A program made the position numbers and the translations under genes. From NCBI RefSeq assembly GCF_002002905.1, contig NZ_CP019509.1:1054001-1118000 (forward strand): a stretch of 64,000 nucleotides of DNA, given 5' to 3'. Of this stretch, positions 9,542 through 17,427 are shown in pieces; positions within the stretch are counted from its first letter, which is position 1, and the number at the start of each line of letters is the position of its first letter. The stretch comes from Aquaspirillum sp. LM1. Its GTDB lineage: Bacteria > Pseudomonadota > Gammaproteobacteria > Burkholderiales > Aquaspirillaceae. The notes under the pieces were generated by a model. That model did no database searches and had not been told where the DNA came from. It saw only the letters and a list, made by a program, of their open reading frames with translations.

Positions 9542-9863
9542 AATACACCGCGCCCAGCATGCACAGCGCTGCCCAGACATAGTCCCATTTGAATGGCTGG
9601 TCCATATACAGCACGGCAAACGGAATGAACACGCTCAGCGAGATCACTTCCTGGATGATTTTCAGCTGGGACAGGCTTAGCGCCGTATAGCCAATCCGGT
9701 TGGCCGGCACCTGCAGCAGGTATTCAAACAGCGCAATGCCCCAGCTGGCCAGCGCGGCCATCCACCACGGGCTGGCCGCCTGGTTTTTCAGGTGGGCATA
9801 CCAGGCAAAGGTCATGAACACATTGGAGCAAATCAGCAGGAACACAGCGGACAAAACAGGCAT
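9525..9863 (-). CDS. DUF486 (DMT-like) four-helix membrane protein
   Basis: A 112-aa protein with four hydrophobic segments: the N-terminal VLSAVFLLICSNVFMTFAWY, the WWMAALASWGIALFEYLL region, LSQLKIIQEVISLSVFIPF, and the C-terminal VWAALCMLGAVYFMF. Pattern and length match the DUF486/DMT-superfamily small proteins, whose substrate is unknown. The open frame extends 83 codons upstream, but those residues are Arg-rich and unlike the family. The ATG at 9861-9863 gives the expected length and N-terminus, although no strong ribosome binding site precedes it. The 3' end overlaps the convergent diguanylate cyclase gene. Confidence 0.82.
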   Translation of the reverse strand: MPVLSAVFLLICSNVFMTFAWYAHLKNQAASPWWMAALASWGIALFEYLLQVPANRIGYTALSLSQLKIIQEVISLSVFIPFAVLYMDQPFKWDYVWAALCMLGAVYFMFRG

Positions 9864-10008
9864 GGCGGGCAGGCGATAACAGACAGTGCGTGATAGAATG
9901 CGGCGCGACCGGCGGCACAAGCGTGCCCGGTTGCTCCCCGGCGCTGGCCTGCCCGCAGGCAAGCCGGCTGCCATGATACCGACTTTGCCCGCCCGACAGG
10001 ATACCTTG

Positions 10009-10581
10009 ATGCGCACCTTACGTTCTGTATTTGCCCTGCTGTTGCTCACCCTGCTGCCCGGCCTGCTGTGGGCAGCCAACCCCAAGGTGGAGCTGACCAC
10101 CAGCCTGGGCAAGGTTGAGCTGGAGCTGTACCCGGAAAAAGCGCCAAAATCGGTGGAGAATTTCTTGCGCTATGTGAACGACGGCCACTATAACGGCACG
10201 GTGTTTCACCGCATCATCAGTGGCTTCATGGTGCAGGGCGGTGGTTTCGACAAGGCGATGGTCGAGCGCAACACCCGCGCCCCCATTGCCAATGAAGCCA
10301 ATAATGGCCTGAAAAACGAGCCGGGCACGCTGGCCATGGCCCGCACCATGGACCCGCACTCGGCCACCGCGCAGTTTTTCATCAACGTGGGCAATAACGG
10401 CTTTCTCAATCACCGCGCGCCCACGGCGCAAGGCTGGGGCTACACCGTGTTTGGCCGGGTCACCCAGGGCATGGACGTAGTGGAACGCATGAGCCGGGTG
10501 CGCACCACCAACCGTGGCATGTATCAGGATGTGCCGATGGAAGCCGTGGTGATTGAAAAAGCCGTGGTCAAGGCCGAATGA
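10009..10581 (+). CDS. ppiA: periplasmic peptidyl-prolyl cis-trans isomerase, cyclophilin type
   Basis: A 190-aa cyclophilin that catalyses cis-trans isomerisation of prolyl bonds. The N-terminus ([22 protein letters not shown]) is a Sec signal peptide, so it acts in the periplasm. Conserved active-site segments are present: the Arg of [13 protein letters not shown], the Gln/Phe segment [11 protein letters not shown], and the late G-x-V-x-x-GMDVVE strand. Bacterial cyclophilins of this subgroup lack the Trp of cyclosporin-sensitive forms. The ATG at 10009 is chosen because it gives a clean signal peptide; longer reading upstream is Arg-rich and implausible. The cytoplasmic paralogue ppiB starts 91 bases downstream and is very similar from the first beta strand on, which suggests an old tandem duplication. 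Confidence 0.9.
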   Translation: MRTLRSVFALLLLTLLPGLLWAANPKVELTTSLGKVELELYPEKAPKSVENFLRYVNDGHYNGTVFHRIISGFMVQGGGFDKAMVERNTRAPIANEANNGLKNEPGTLAMARTMDPHSATAQFFINVGNNGFLNHRAPTAQGWGYTVFGRVTQGMDVVERMSRVRTTNRGMYQDVPMEAVVIEKAVVKAE

Positions 10582-10672
10582 TGTCGTGCTGGCCGTGGCG
10601 CTGCTGTCTGGCACCGGGCCGGCGCGGTTAACCCGTTTTTTCCCTTTGCGATTTGTGACAAGGACTTCCCGC

Positions 10673-11179
10673 ATGATCAAGCTCACCACCAACCTGGGTG
10701 TGATTACCCTGCAACTGAACGCCGAAAAAGCCCCGAAAACCGTGGCCAACTTTGAAGAATACGTGCGCAGCGGCCACTACGACGGGACGGTGTTTCACCG
10801 CGTGATCAACGGCTTCATGATCCAGGGCGGTGGCTTTGCCCAGGGCATGGTGCAAAAGCCCACCCGCGAGCCTATCCCCAACGAAGCCAATAACGGCCTG
10901 GAAAACAAGCCGTACACCATCGCCATGGCCCGCACCATGGCCCCGCATTCGGCCACCGCACAGTTTTTCATCAATGTGTCGAACAACGCCTCGCTGAACT
11001 TCACCGCAGAAAACATGCACGGCTGGGGCTACTGCGTGTTTGGCGAAGTGGTGGAAGGCCAGGATGTGGTTGACCGGATCAAGACGGTCAAAACCGGCCG
11101 CAGCGGCCAGCATCAGGATGTGCCGGTGGAAGACATCGTGATCGAAAAAGCGGAAATCATCGAAGACGCCGCCGCCTGA
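10673..11179 (+). CDS. ppiB: cytoplasmic peptidyl-prolyl cis-trans isomerase, cyclophilin type
   Basis: A 168-aa cyclophilin without a signal peptide, so cytoplasmic. The active-site stretch [13 protein letters not shown] and the [11 protein letters not shown] and [10 protein letters not shown] segments match E. coli PpiB almost residue for residue. The ATG at 10673 follows an AAGGA about 9 bases upstream and gives the standard start MIKLTTNLG. It lies directly after ppiA, and the order ppiA-ppiB-lpxH suggests a shared transcript, although a terminator-like hairpin sits between ppiB and lpxH. Confidence 0.95.
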   Translation: MIKLTTNLGVITLQLNAEKAPKTVANFEEYVRSGHYDGTVFHRVINGFMIQGGGFAQGMVQKPTREPIPNEANNGLENKPYTIAMARTMAPHSATAQFFINVSNNASLNFTAENMHGWGYCVFGEVVEGQDVVDRIKTVKTGRSGQHQDVPVEDIVIEKAEIIEDAAA

Positions 11180-11211
11180 TTGCCTGTGCGTCCGCGCGCG
11201 CGTTTGCGCAT

Positions 11212-11247
11212 CCGCCCTGCCCAGCCCTGCTGCGCGGGGCGGTTTTT
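11212..11247 (+). terminator. probable terminator after ppiB
   Basis: CCGCCC and GGGCGG arms close a GC-rich loop and are followed by TTTTT, just ahead of the lpxH start. Read-through would still allow co-transcription. Confidence 0.45.
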
Positions 11248-11264
11248 CTCCTGGCCTGCTTACC

Positions 11265-12005
11265 GTGACCACACTGTTTATTGCCGACCTGCACCTCTCG
11301 CCTGCCACCCCGGCGCTTAACCAGGCGTTTCAGTCCTTTTTGCAGGCGCACGCCGGCCAAGTGGACGCGCTGTATATTCTGGGCGATCTGTTTGAATTCT
11401 GGCTGGGCGACGACGACCGCCGGCCATTCAGCCGGCAATGCTGCGCCTGGCTGGCCGAATTTGCCCGGCACACGCCAGTGTTCCTGCTGCGTGGCAATCG
11501 GGATTTTTTATTGGGCCGCCGCTTTGCCCGCGACAGTGGCGTCACCCTGCTGGCCGACCCGCATCCGCTGACGCTGTATGGCCAGCCCTATCTGCTCAGC
11601 CACGGCGATGGCCTGTGCACCGACGACCTGGCCTATCAGCGGTTTCGTGCCAGGGTACACCAGCGCTGGCTGCAACAGCTGTTTCTGGCACTGCCGCTGG
11701 GCTGGCGCGCCCGGCTGGTGGGCGCGGTGCGTCAGGAAACCGGTCAGGCCAAGGCCGACAAGCCTGCGGCCATCATGGATGTGAACCTCCAGGCGGTAGA
11801 CGCGCTGCTCGACCGCGCCGCGCCGGGTAGCATCCTGATTCATGGCCACACCCACCGGCCAGCCCAGCACCAGTGGCTGCACGCCGGCCAGTTGCGCCAG
11901 CGCTGGGTGGTGCGCGACTGGCGCAACGAGGGCGGCGGCTATCTGCAGATCACCCCGTCCGGGGTGCTGGCCGGGAGCTGGCCGGTGACCATCCTGCCGG
12001 ATTAG
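11265..12005 (+). CDS. lpxH: UDP-2,3-diacylglucosamine diphosphatase
   Basis: LpxH, 246 aa, cleaves UDP-2,3-diacylglucosamine to lipid X and UMP at the inner face of the membrane in lipid A synthesis. The calcineurin-like metal-binding motifs occur in order: DLHLS near the N-terminus, GDLFEFWLGDD about residue 40, GNRDF about residue 79, LSHGD about 112 and GHTHRP about 192. The start is taken as GTG at 11265, placing the first motif at residue 7 as in the family. The stop codon TAG at 12003-12005 lies inside the TTAG target duplication of a miniature transposon, so the insertion touches the very end of the gene. The E. coli order ppiB-lpxH is kept here. Confidence 0.95.
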   Translation: MTTLFIADLHLSPATPALNQAFQSFLQAHAGQVDALYILGDLFEFWLGDDDRRPFSRQCCAWLAEFARHTPVFLLRGNRDFLLGRRFARDSGVTLLADPHPLTLYGQPYLLSHGDGLCTDDLAYQRFRARVHQRWLQQLFLALPLGWRARLVGAVRQETGQAKADKPAAIMDVNLQAVDALLDRAAPGSILIHGHTHRPAQHQWLHAGQLRQRWVVRDWRNEGGGYLQITPSGVLAGSWPVTILPD

Positions 12006-12118
12006 GGATACGCTGAAAAAACCGTCATCCCCGCGAAGGCGGGAATCCAGGATGTTGATTTTGCTGGGTTTTGCTTTTGGTGAGAACAATTTTTCTGAAT
12101 CAATCAGCGCCGCCTTAG
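12002..12118. mobile_element. IS5-like miniature element (copy 1, 109 bp) with TTAG duplications
   Basis: The element occupies 12006-12114. It begins GGATACGCTGA and ends in an imperfect complement, TCAGCGCCGCC, with a 4-base TTAG on each side. The centre holds the palindrome CCCCGCGAAGGCGGG and a GATTTTGCTGGGTTTTGC stretch shared with the copies at 53.1, 61.3 and 63.7 kb. The left TTAG contains the lpxH stop and the right TTAG the complement of the patatin-gene stop, so it sits exactly between two convergent genes. Ends and target resemble IS5-family elements (YTAR target), and no transposase is encoded. Confidence 0.75.
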
Positions 12119-14328
12119 AAATCCGCCCCCAGAAACAAATACCCCATCACACCGGAGCCCACGGCCTTGCCCACCCCCACAAACAGCGGGCCAAGCAGGC
12201 TGTCGGCCACCACATAGGCGGAGGCTGCCGGGATCCAGCCCTGACGGGCGTACAGCCCCGGCGCGGCATGGCGCACCCGGCCCGCTTCCAGCGACATCCC
12301 GGCATACAGCCCGCCGCCAATGGCATTGGGCAAGGCGGCAATCTGCCGGTAGCCCATCAGCCGCAACAGCAGGGTGTCCTGGCCCAGTAACTGATTGGGC
12401 CCCATGCCGGACAGGTTGAGAAACCCGCCCAGGCCGATCTGGTCGGCGGCAATGCGCTCACTCCGGGCAAAGGTGCGGGCATATTTCAGCGTGGCACGCA
12501 GGGTATTGGCGTCCAGGGTATGCGCCAGGTCGAGCCGGGCACGGACATGGGTGAAATCCTGTTCACTGCCCAGCAGGGTGAATGCCCGGCTGAAGTCTGC
12601 CTGCAGCAAATAACCATCGCGTGGCAGCTTGGGCCGGTCAAACTGGTCAATCACCACATGGCCCTGCACCCCGGCCACTTTTTCCCGGCCTGAGTCAAAC
12701 TGCGCCGGGTCGCCCACTTCGCGCTGGGCGCGTTCATTGCCCCGGAACACCCCCAAACGGATTTCACCATGGTTGGCCAGCGACAGGCCCAGCTCGGCCT
12801 GCATGGCCTGACGACGCACGCTATAGCTGCCCAGTTGCTCGCCGCCGGGCAGGTATAGCCGCAGCGGGTGTTCCTGGCCATGCAGCGACCAGGCGGTAAA
12901 CCAGCGGCTGCCTGGGCCCAGTGGCTGGTAGAACTCGCTGTGCCAGCCGGGGCTGTGGCCAAACGCCAGCTCATTGCGCCATTCTGCCCCCCAGTTATTC
13001 AGCCAGATGCGCTGGTGGCTGAATAGCAGGCTGAAGGCATTCTGGCCGTCGGTGCCCGAGTTCAGCCCCAGGCCCATGCGCAGATAATTGGGGGCCACCG
13101 CGCGCTCCAGCGGGGTCATTTCCAGCACGGTGCTGCTGCCGTCACGCGCCAGCCGGTAGCCCACCCGTTCAAAGTCACCCGAGGCGTACACCTGGGTGAG
13201 CTGCAGCTGCAGCGCGGCGCTGTCCAACGGGCCAAGCGGCACCTGCAACTGCTCGGCCAGGCTGGCGGCGCTGATGATTTCGGTGGGGGCAATGGCCACC
13301 CGGTCCACCACGGCAGGAGCGCTCCGGCGCGCCTGACGCTGCGCTTGCCAGGCGGTGTACTCGGCCTCGCTGACGCTGTAGCGGCTGAGTTCCGCCAGAT
13401 GTGCTTGCACCGCTTCCCGGCCCAGCTCGGCCAGCGCCCGGTAATCTTTGAAGTTGGCGGCGGTATAGCGCCCCAGCTCTGGACGAATCAGGATATCGCG
13501 TTGCGGATCGAGCAGTTTTTCCTGCTGGCGAACATTTTGCAGCACGCCAATCTGGGTGTACTGCGCCAGCACATCGACAAACGAGCGAATGTCATCGTGC
13601 TTGAGCGACGGAGAACCCACGTCGATGGCAATCACCACGTCGGCGCAGCCGCCGGGGCGCTTGAGGTTTTCCACCGGCAGCTGGCGGGCCATGCCGCCGT
13701 CCACCAGCAGGCGCTGGTCCAGTTCTACCGGTTCAAACAGGCCGGGTACGGCCATGCTGGCGCGCTGGGCAAAGGCCAGATCACCGTGGTCAAACACATA
13801 GGTGTCGCCGGTGAGCAGGTCGGTGGCAATGGCCTGAAACGGAATGGGCAGGTGTTCAAAGCTGTCCACCACCACATCGCCGGTAATCCGGTGTAGCAGC
13901 TGGTCGATATGTTGCGAGCTGACCGCCGCGCGCGGAAAGCGCAGGCTGCCGTCACGAAAACCGGTCAGCAGGTCGAAATAATTGCGGTAATCATCGCGTT
14001 TGCGCCGAAACGGCAGTTCGGCGCGTTCCATCTGGCCGCTGAGCACGCGGTCCCAGTCGGTGTGGTCAAATGCCTGGAGGATGGCGTCCGGGCTCAGCCC
14101 GGCAGCGTAAAACCCGCCCACCAGCGCGCCGGCGCTGGTGCCGGCCATGCAGGCCACCGGAATGCGCAAGCGCTCCAGTTCGGCCAGGATGCCCAGATGG
14201 GCAAAGCCGCGCGCGCCGCCGCCGCCCAGCACCAGGCCGATGCGGGGCGGCGGGCTGGCCTGCGCCGGGCTGGCCAGCAGGAGCAGCACCATCAGCAGGC
14301 TGGCCAGCACACGCAAAGCCTGGGTCAT
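12115..14328 (-). CDS. PlpD-like patatin phospholipase with C-terminal beta-barrel (type Vd)
   Basis: A 737-aa secreted phospholipase fused to its own outer-membrane translocator. After a signal peptide (ending ASPAQA, residue about 24) comes a patatin domain. It has the oxyanion GGGGARG, the nucleophile elbow GTSAG and the catalytic Asp in LLVDGG. A POTRA-like region of about 75 residues and an Omp85/surface-antigen barrel follow, ending with aromatic F at the terminus. Domain order and length match Pseudomonas PlpD, the founding type Vd autotransporter. The frame is open for another 277 codons upstream, but that part lies over the ABC permease gene, so ATG 14326-14328 is the start. It begins 14 bases after the permease stop, implying co-transcription. 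Its stop lies in the TTAG duplication of the adjacent miniature element. Confidence 0.88.
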   Translation of the reverse strand: MTQALRVLASLLMVLLLLASPAQASPPPRIGLVLGGGGARGFAHLGILAELERLRIPVACMAGTSAGALVGGFYAAGLSPDAILQAFDHTDWDRVLSGQMERAELPFRRKRDDYRNYFDLLTGFRDGSLRFPRAAVSSQHIDQLLHRITGDVVVDSFEHLPIPFQAIATDLLTGDTYVFDHGDLAFAQRASMAVPGLFEPVELDQRLLVDGGMARQLPVENLKRPGGCADVVIAIDVGSPSLKHDDIRSFVDVLAQYTQIGVLQNVRQQEKLLDPQRDILIRPELGRYTAANFKDYRALAELGREAVQAHLAELSRYSVSEAEYTAWQAQRQARRSAPAVVDRVAIAPTEIISAASLAEQLQVPLGPLDSAALQLQLTQVYASGDFERVGYRLARDGSSTVLEMTPLERAVAPNYLRMGLGLNSGTDGQNAFSLLFSHQRIWLNNWGAEWRNELAFGHSPGWHSEFYQPLGPGSRWFTAWSLHGQEHPLRLYLPGGEQLGSYSVRRQAMQAELGLSLANHGEIRLGVFRGNERAQREVGDPAQFDSGREKVAGVQGHVVIDQFDRPKLPRDGYLLQADFSRAFTLLGSEQDFTHVRARLDLAHTLDANTLRATLKYARTFARSERIAADQIGLGGFLNLSGMGPNQLLGQDTLLLRLMGYRQIAALPNAIGGGLYAGMSLEAGRVRHAAPGLYARQGWIPAASAYVVADSLLGPLFVGVGKAVGSGVMGYLFLGADF

Positions 14329-14342
14329 TTTTGCTGCACCGT

Positions 14343-15089
14343 TCAGCGATGCGAGGCAATCTGATAATGGCGTTCCAGCCAGTTCACCCCGGCGGCCATG
14401 GCCATGGTCAGCAGCAGATACACCAGCGAGATGGTCAGGTAAGGTTCCCAGTAGCGCGAGTACACCCCGGCCACAGTGCGCGCAGCAAACGCCAGTTCGG
14501 CCAGGCCGATGGCGGACACCAGCGAACTGTCCTTGAGCAGCATGATGGCTTCGTTGCCCAGCGGCGGCAGCATGCGACGAAACGCCTGCGGGATGATGAC
14601 AAACTTCATGGTCTGACCGTAGCTCATGCCCAGCGAACGGGCTGCTTCGGCCTGGCCACGGTCGATGGATTGAATCCCGGCGCGAAAAATCTCGGTGATG
14701 TAGGCCCCTGCGTTCAGGGTCAGTGCCACCAGGCCAGACAGAAACGCACCGTAGTTCTGGCGGATATCGCGGGCCAGTTCGCCGGAAATCAGCAGGCCGT
14801 CGCTGGGATGAACCAGTGCCGGCATCAGGGCAAAGTGAATCAGCAGAATCTGCACAAACAGCGGCGTGCCACGAAAAAAGGTGACATACAGGGTGGCAGG
14901 CAGGCGCACCAGATAACGCAACACATAGCGTCTCCAGCCATATTTGGCTTCTGCCAGCCGGGCCATGCCCATCAGCAGGCCAATCACGGTGCCCAGCACC
15001 ACGGCAATCACCGTGATGCCCAGTGTCATTTGCATGCCGCCAATAAACAGCGGCATGTATTCGGCAATCATGCCCCAACGAAAATCCAT
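14343..15089 (-). CDS. polar amino-acid ABC transporter permease
   Basis: A 248-aa inner-membrane permease of the His/Glu/Gln (HisMQ/GlnP) type. About five hydrophobic segments and the EAA loop, which here reads EAARSLGMSYGQTMKFVIIPQA, mark it as a polar amino-acid importer subunit. Family members normally pair with an ATPase and a periplasmic binding protein. The binding protein is encoded upstream at 15277-16089, but no ATPase lies in the window. The ATG at 15089 follows GAGGA by 5 bases and is preferred to a start 11 codons earlier. The amino acid transported cannot be named from this sequence. Confidence 0.9.
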   Translation of the reverse strand: MDFRWGMIAEYMPLFIGGMQMTLGITVIAVVLGTVIGLLMGMARLAEAKYGWRRYVLRYLVRLPATLYVTFFRGTPLFVQILLIHFALMPALVHPSDGLLISGELARDIRQNYGAFLSGLVALTLNAGAYITEIFRAGIQSIDRGQAEAARSLGMSYGQTMKFVIIPQAFRRMLPPLGNEAIMLLKDSSLVSAIGLAELAFAARTVAGVYSRYWEPYLTISLVYLLLTMAMAAGVNWLERHYQIASHR

Positions 15090-15215
15090 AAGTCCTCGAG
15101 CAGCAAAACCCGCAGCAGACACGCCGGGCGGCGGATGACCGCCGGCAAACCGTGACCATGCGCCAGGTGAAGCGCCAGCCAGCAGCGCTGGGTGCGGGAT
15201 GAAGTCATATACGAC

Positions 15216-15248
15216 ACAAGGCGGCCAGCCGGGGCTGGCGCGCCTTGT
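15216..15248 (-). promoter_or_regulatory. intercistronic hairpin between binding-protein and permease genes
   Basis: ACAAGGCG pairs with CGCCTTGT and the inner CCAGCC with GGCTGG, giving a strong stem of 14 pairs with no T run. Such hairpins after a binding-protein gene commonly stabilise the upstream message, so the lipoprotein is made in excess of the permease. That role is inferred. Confidence 0.5.
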
Positions 15249-15276
15249 CTGAAGTGCTCAGGATTTTACCCGAGTG

Positions 15277-16089
15277 TTACTTCTTTTCACCAAAATACTT
15301 GGCGTAGATTTTGTCGTAAGTGCCGTCGGCCTTGATCGCCTTGATGCCTTCGTTCAGCTTGCCCTGCAGTTCGGCATTGCCTTTCTTGATCGCCATGCCG
15401 TAAAACTCCGGCGCAAAGCTTTCGCGATCTTCCACGGTGGAAATGCCATTGCTGCTGTTGTTTTTCAGGTAGTTGACCACCACGCCGTTATCGGCCACCA
15501 CGGCTTGTACGCCACCGCTTTCCAGCTCTTTCAGCGCCAGCGGGGTGGATTCAAAGCGCTTGATGTCGGCGCTGGTTTTGCCCAGCAGTTTTTGTACCAC
15601 TTCATCGCCAGTGGTACCGGTTTGCACGGCCACTTTTTTGCCCTTCAGATCGGTAAATTTCTTCACATCGGTCACGCCCTTGCCCACAGCAATCAGTTGG
15701 CGGGCTTCAAAGTATGGTTCGGAGAAGTCCATACTTTGCTTGCGTTCGTCGGTAATGGTGACAGCCGAAATCACGATGTCACGGTCACCCTGGGCCAGGG
15801 TGGCAAAAATGCCTTCCCACGGGGTATTGACAAATTTGACTTTGAAACCAGCCTTGTCGGCCACGGCGCTCAGCACGTCGATATCAAAGCCTTCAACCTG
15901 TTTCTTTTCGTTTTCAAATTCAAACGGTGCGTAGGCAGCATCGGTGCCTACCACGTATTCCTTGACCTGCGCCACCGGTGCAGCAGCCGGTACCGGCGCG
16001 GCGGCTTCTTCTTTTTTGCCGCATGCAGAAAGCATGACCGCGCTCATCAGCGCGCCCAGCAGCAAGGAACGTCGGGAAATCGTCATCAT
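15277..16089 (-). CDS. amino-acid ABC transporter substrate-binding lipoprotein
   Basis: A family-3 solute-binding protein of 270 aa. The N-terminus is a lipoprotein signal with Arg-Arg and the lipobox LSAC, followed by an Ala/Pro linker, so it should be anchored at the periplasmic face of the inner membrane. The mature part has the family segments YAPFEFENEK, GFDIDVL, GDRDIVISAVTIT, R-x-x-x-M-DFSEPY and the late Y-x-K-I-Y-x-KYFG end. Two adjacent ATG codons (16089 and 16086) follow GAGG, and I take the first. It is the first gene of the transport unit, followed after a hairpin by the permease and then the patatin gene. Confidence 0.92.
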   Translation of the reverse strand: MMTISRRSLLLGALMSAVMLSACGKKEEAAAPVPAAAPVAQVKEYVVGTDAAYAPFEFENEKKQVEGFDIDVLSAVADKAGFKVKFVNTPWEGIFATLAQGDRDIVISAVTITDERKQSMDFSEPYFEARQLIAVGKGVTDVKKFTDLKGKKVAVQTGTTGDEVVQKLLGKTSADIKRFESTPLALKELESGGVQAVVADNGVVVNYLKNNSSNGISTVEDRESFAPEFYGMAIKKGNAELQGKLNEGIKAIKADGTYDKIYAKYFGEKK

Positions 16090-16341
16090 AGGGAGCCTCG
16101 TGATAAAGTGATGAACTTGGCACCGCCCACGCCGGAAAACCCCGGAGAGGGTGGCAATCAAACGGTAGTATTACTGCAGCCATCTTACCCAAGAGCCAAT
16201 TGCAGATTCAACGGGTATTTCAGGATTTTTTTGCCAGAAACCGACAAATTAAGCTGGTTTTATCGCTGTTCGTGACATATGACATTGCTGCAGCGCAAAA
16301 CGGCAGCCGGTTTTACATTAACTCAACAGGTAACACATCAC

Positions 16342-16914
16342 ATGCTACGCACCTTGCTTGCCACTGCGCTGGCCTTGTTGCTCAGTGTGGCCCAGGCCGA
16401 CGATCTGCCCTTGCCGGGCGATTCTGCGCCTGCGCGCACTGTCACTTCTTCTAGCAAGCCACATGCCAAGCCAGCACAGCACCCCCGCCATGCGTCTGCC
16501 TCACGCCAGCATGGCCAACGGTCGGTTCACGCCAAACAGCGGCAAAGCGTCAGTCGCCCGGCCAAGGCGGTTCGCCCATCAAGCAAGGCCACGGTTCGCC
16601 ATGCGGGTAAACATGCGGGTAAAACAGTCAAGAAAACCTTGCGGCCTCAATCCGGCAAGTATGCGACTAAACGGTCTGCGCACCCCCGGAAAAAACTGGT
16701 TGTGAAAAAATCGGCGCTGCACGCGGGCAAAACCGGCAAGACGCAGCGCTCACGGCTGGCCAGACCAACGGCAAAAGCAACAAAACCGCTGAAAAAGTCG
16801 GTTCGTCATCCGCAGGTCAAATCCAGCAAGCCCAGACAAGGCAAGGGCAACGTGGCCAAAACCAAGGCCTCGACGCGACAGCACACGCAGCGGCAACGCA
16901 AACGCCAACAGTAA
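16342..16914 (+). CDS. highly basic secreted protein, function unknown
   Basis: A 190-aa protein with a clean signal peptide (MLRTLLATALALLLSVAQADD, cleavage after AQA). The mature chain of about 170 residues is almost entirely Lys, Arg, His, Ser, Ala, Thr and Gln, with recurring HAGK, KTxKK and RPxxK segments and very few acidic residues. It therefore looks intrinsically disordered and strongly cationic, like the histone-H1/AlgP-like tails of some bacteria but exported. The ATG at 16342 is chosen for the signal peptide; a run of 21 codons before it is also open. It stands alone between two minus-strand units and is followed by a repeat cluster. A role in binding DNA, LPS or peptidoglycan in the envelope is possible but unsupported. 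Confidence 0.65.
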   Translation: MLRTLLATALALLLSVAQADDLPLPGDSAPARTVTSSSKPHAKPAQHPRHASASRQHGQRSVHAKQRQSVSRPAKAVRPSSKATVRHAGKHAGKTVKKTLRPQSGKYATKRSAHPRKKLVVKKSALHAGKTGKTQRSRLARPTAKATKPLKKSVRHPQVKSSKPRQGKGNVAKTKASTRQHTQRQRKRQQ

Positions 16915-17078
16915 GCACTGCTGGCGCACGGTTGCGATAACGGGCCGTGCGCCAGGGCGATATGCCGGGACGGGCGAAAAACAAGAAGAAAAGCAAGAAA
17001 GATAGGCAAAGGGCGGACCCGGCCATTGGGGTGGGTTGGCCTGATTCAAGCGCAGGGCCGGTGGTTAGGCGGCGTTTT

Positions 17079-17135
17079 AAAGCAAAACCCAGAAAAATCA
17101 AAAGCCTGGCCCCTCGCTTGCGCGGGGATGACGAT
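17079..17135 (-). repeat. decayed fragment of the IS5-like miniature element
   Basis: On the minus strand it reads GTCATCCCCGCGCAAGCG and, further on, GATTTTTCTGGGTTTTGC, which is the interior of the miniature element. The terminal repeats are missing. Confidence 0.5.
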
Positions 17136-17150
17136 GGGTTTCGCGTGCCT

Positions 17151-17185
17151 CTAGGGATACGCTGAAAAAATCGTCATTCCCGCGC
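17151..17185 (+). repeat. left end of a miniature element after CTAG
   Basis: CTAG followed by GGATACGCTGAAAAAATCGT is the left terminus of the IS5-like element. It then runs directly into the second repeat family, and no right terminus follows. Confidence 0.6.
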
Positions 17186-17331
17186 AGGCGGGAATCCACG
17201 GGCATCCACAGCGTGCAGCAGGTGCAAGTTCCACCACCACGCCACGCTCAACGCCCACGGCGCACGCTGTGGCACCGTCTGGGTTCCCGCCTGCGCGGGA
17301 ACGACCAGTGAGGTGAGGCTCATGCCGAAAG
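17171..17331 (+). repeat. second repeat family, copy 1 (about 160 bp)
   Basis: This stretch is bounded by two TTCCCGC...GCGGGAA palindromes. It matches the reverse complement of 40084-40246 along nearly its whole length, including CATCCACAGCG, GTGGCACCGTCTGGG and GTGAGGCTCATGCCGAAA. No gene is encoded. Confidence 0.75.
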
Positions 17332-17427
17332 AGGTCTAATCACCCATCACCTTGAAACGCAAGGGCACGAGCGAGCTGACCTTGGGCATCCGCACCAATT
17401 ATCAGTTTATATCATGATGACTGACGA

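Larger units (their letters stand above)
16915..17427. other. gene-free repeat cluster
   Basis: About 510 bases without a gene. It holds a decayed inverted piece of the miniature element (about 17079-17135), a left end of another copy beginning after CTAG at 17155, and a full copy of a second repeat (17171-17331). Nothing else is recognised. Confidence 0.65.

Noticed and set aside
14329-15159. A continuous open frame extending the patatin gene upstream by 277 codons.
   Set aside because: The extension lies over the ABC permease in another frame, has no membrane or family match, and the signal peptide begins at the ATG at 14328.
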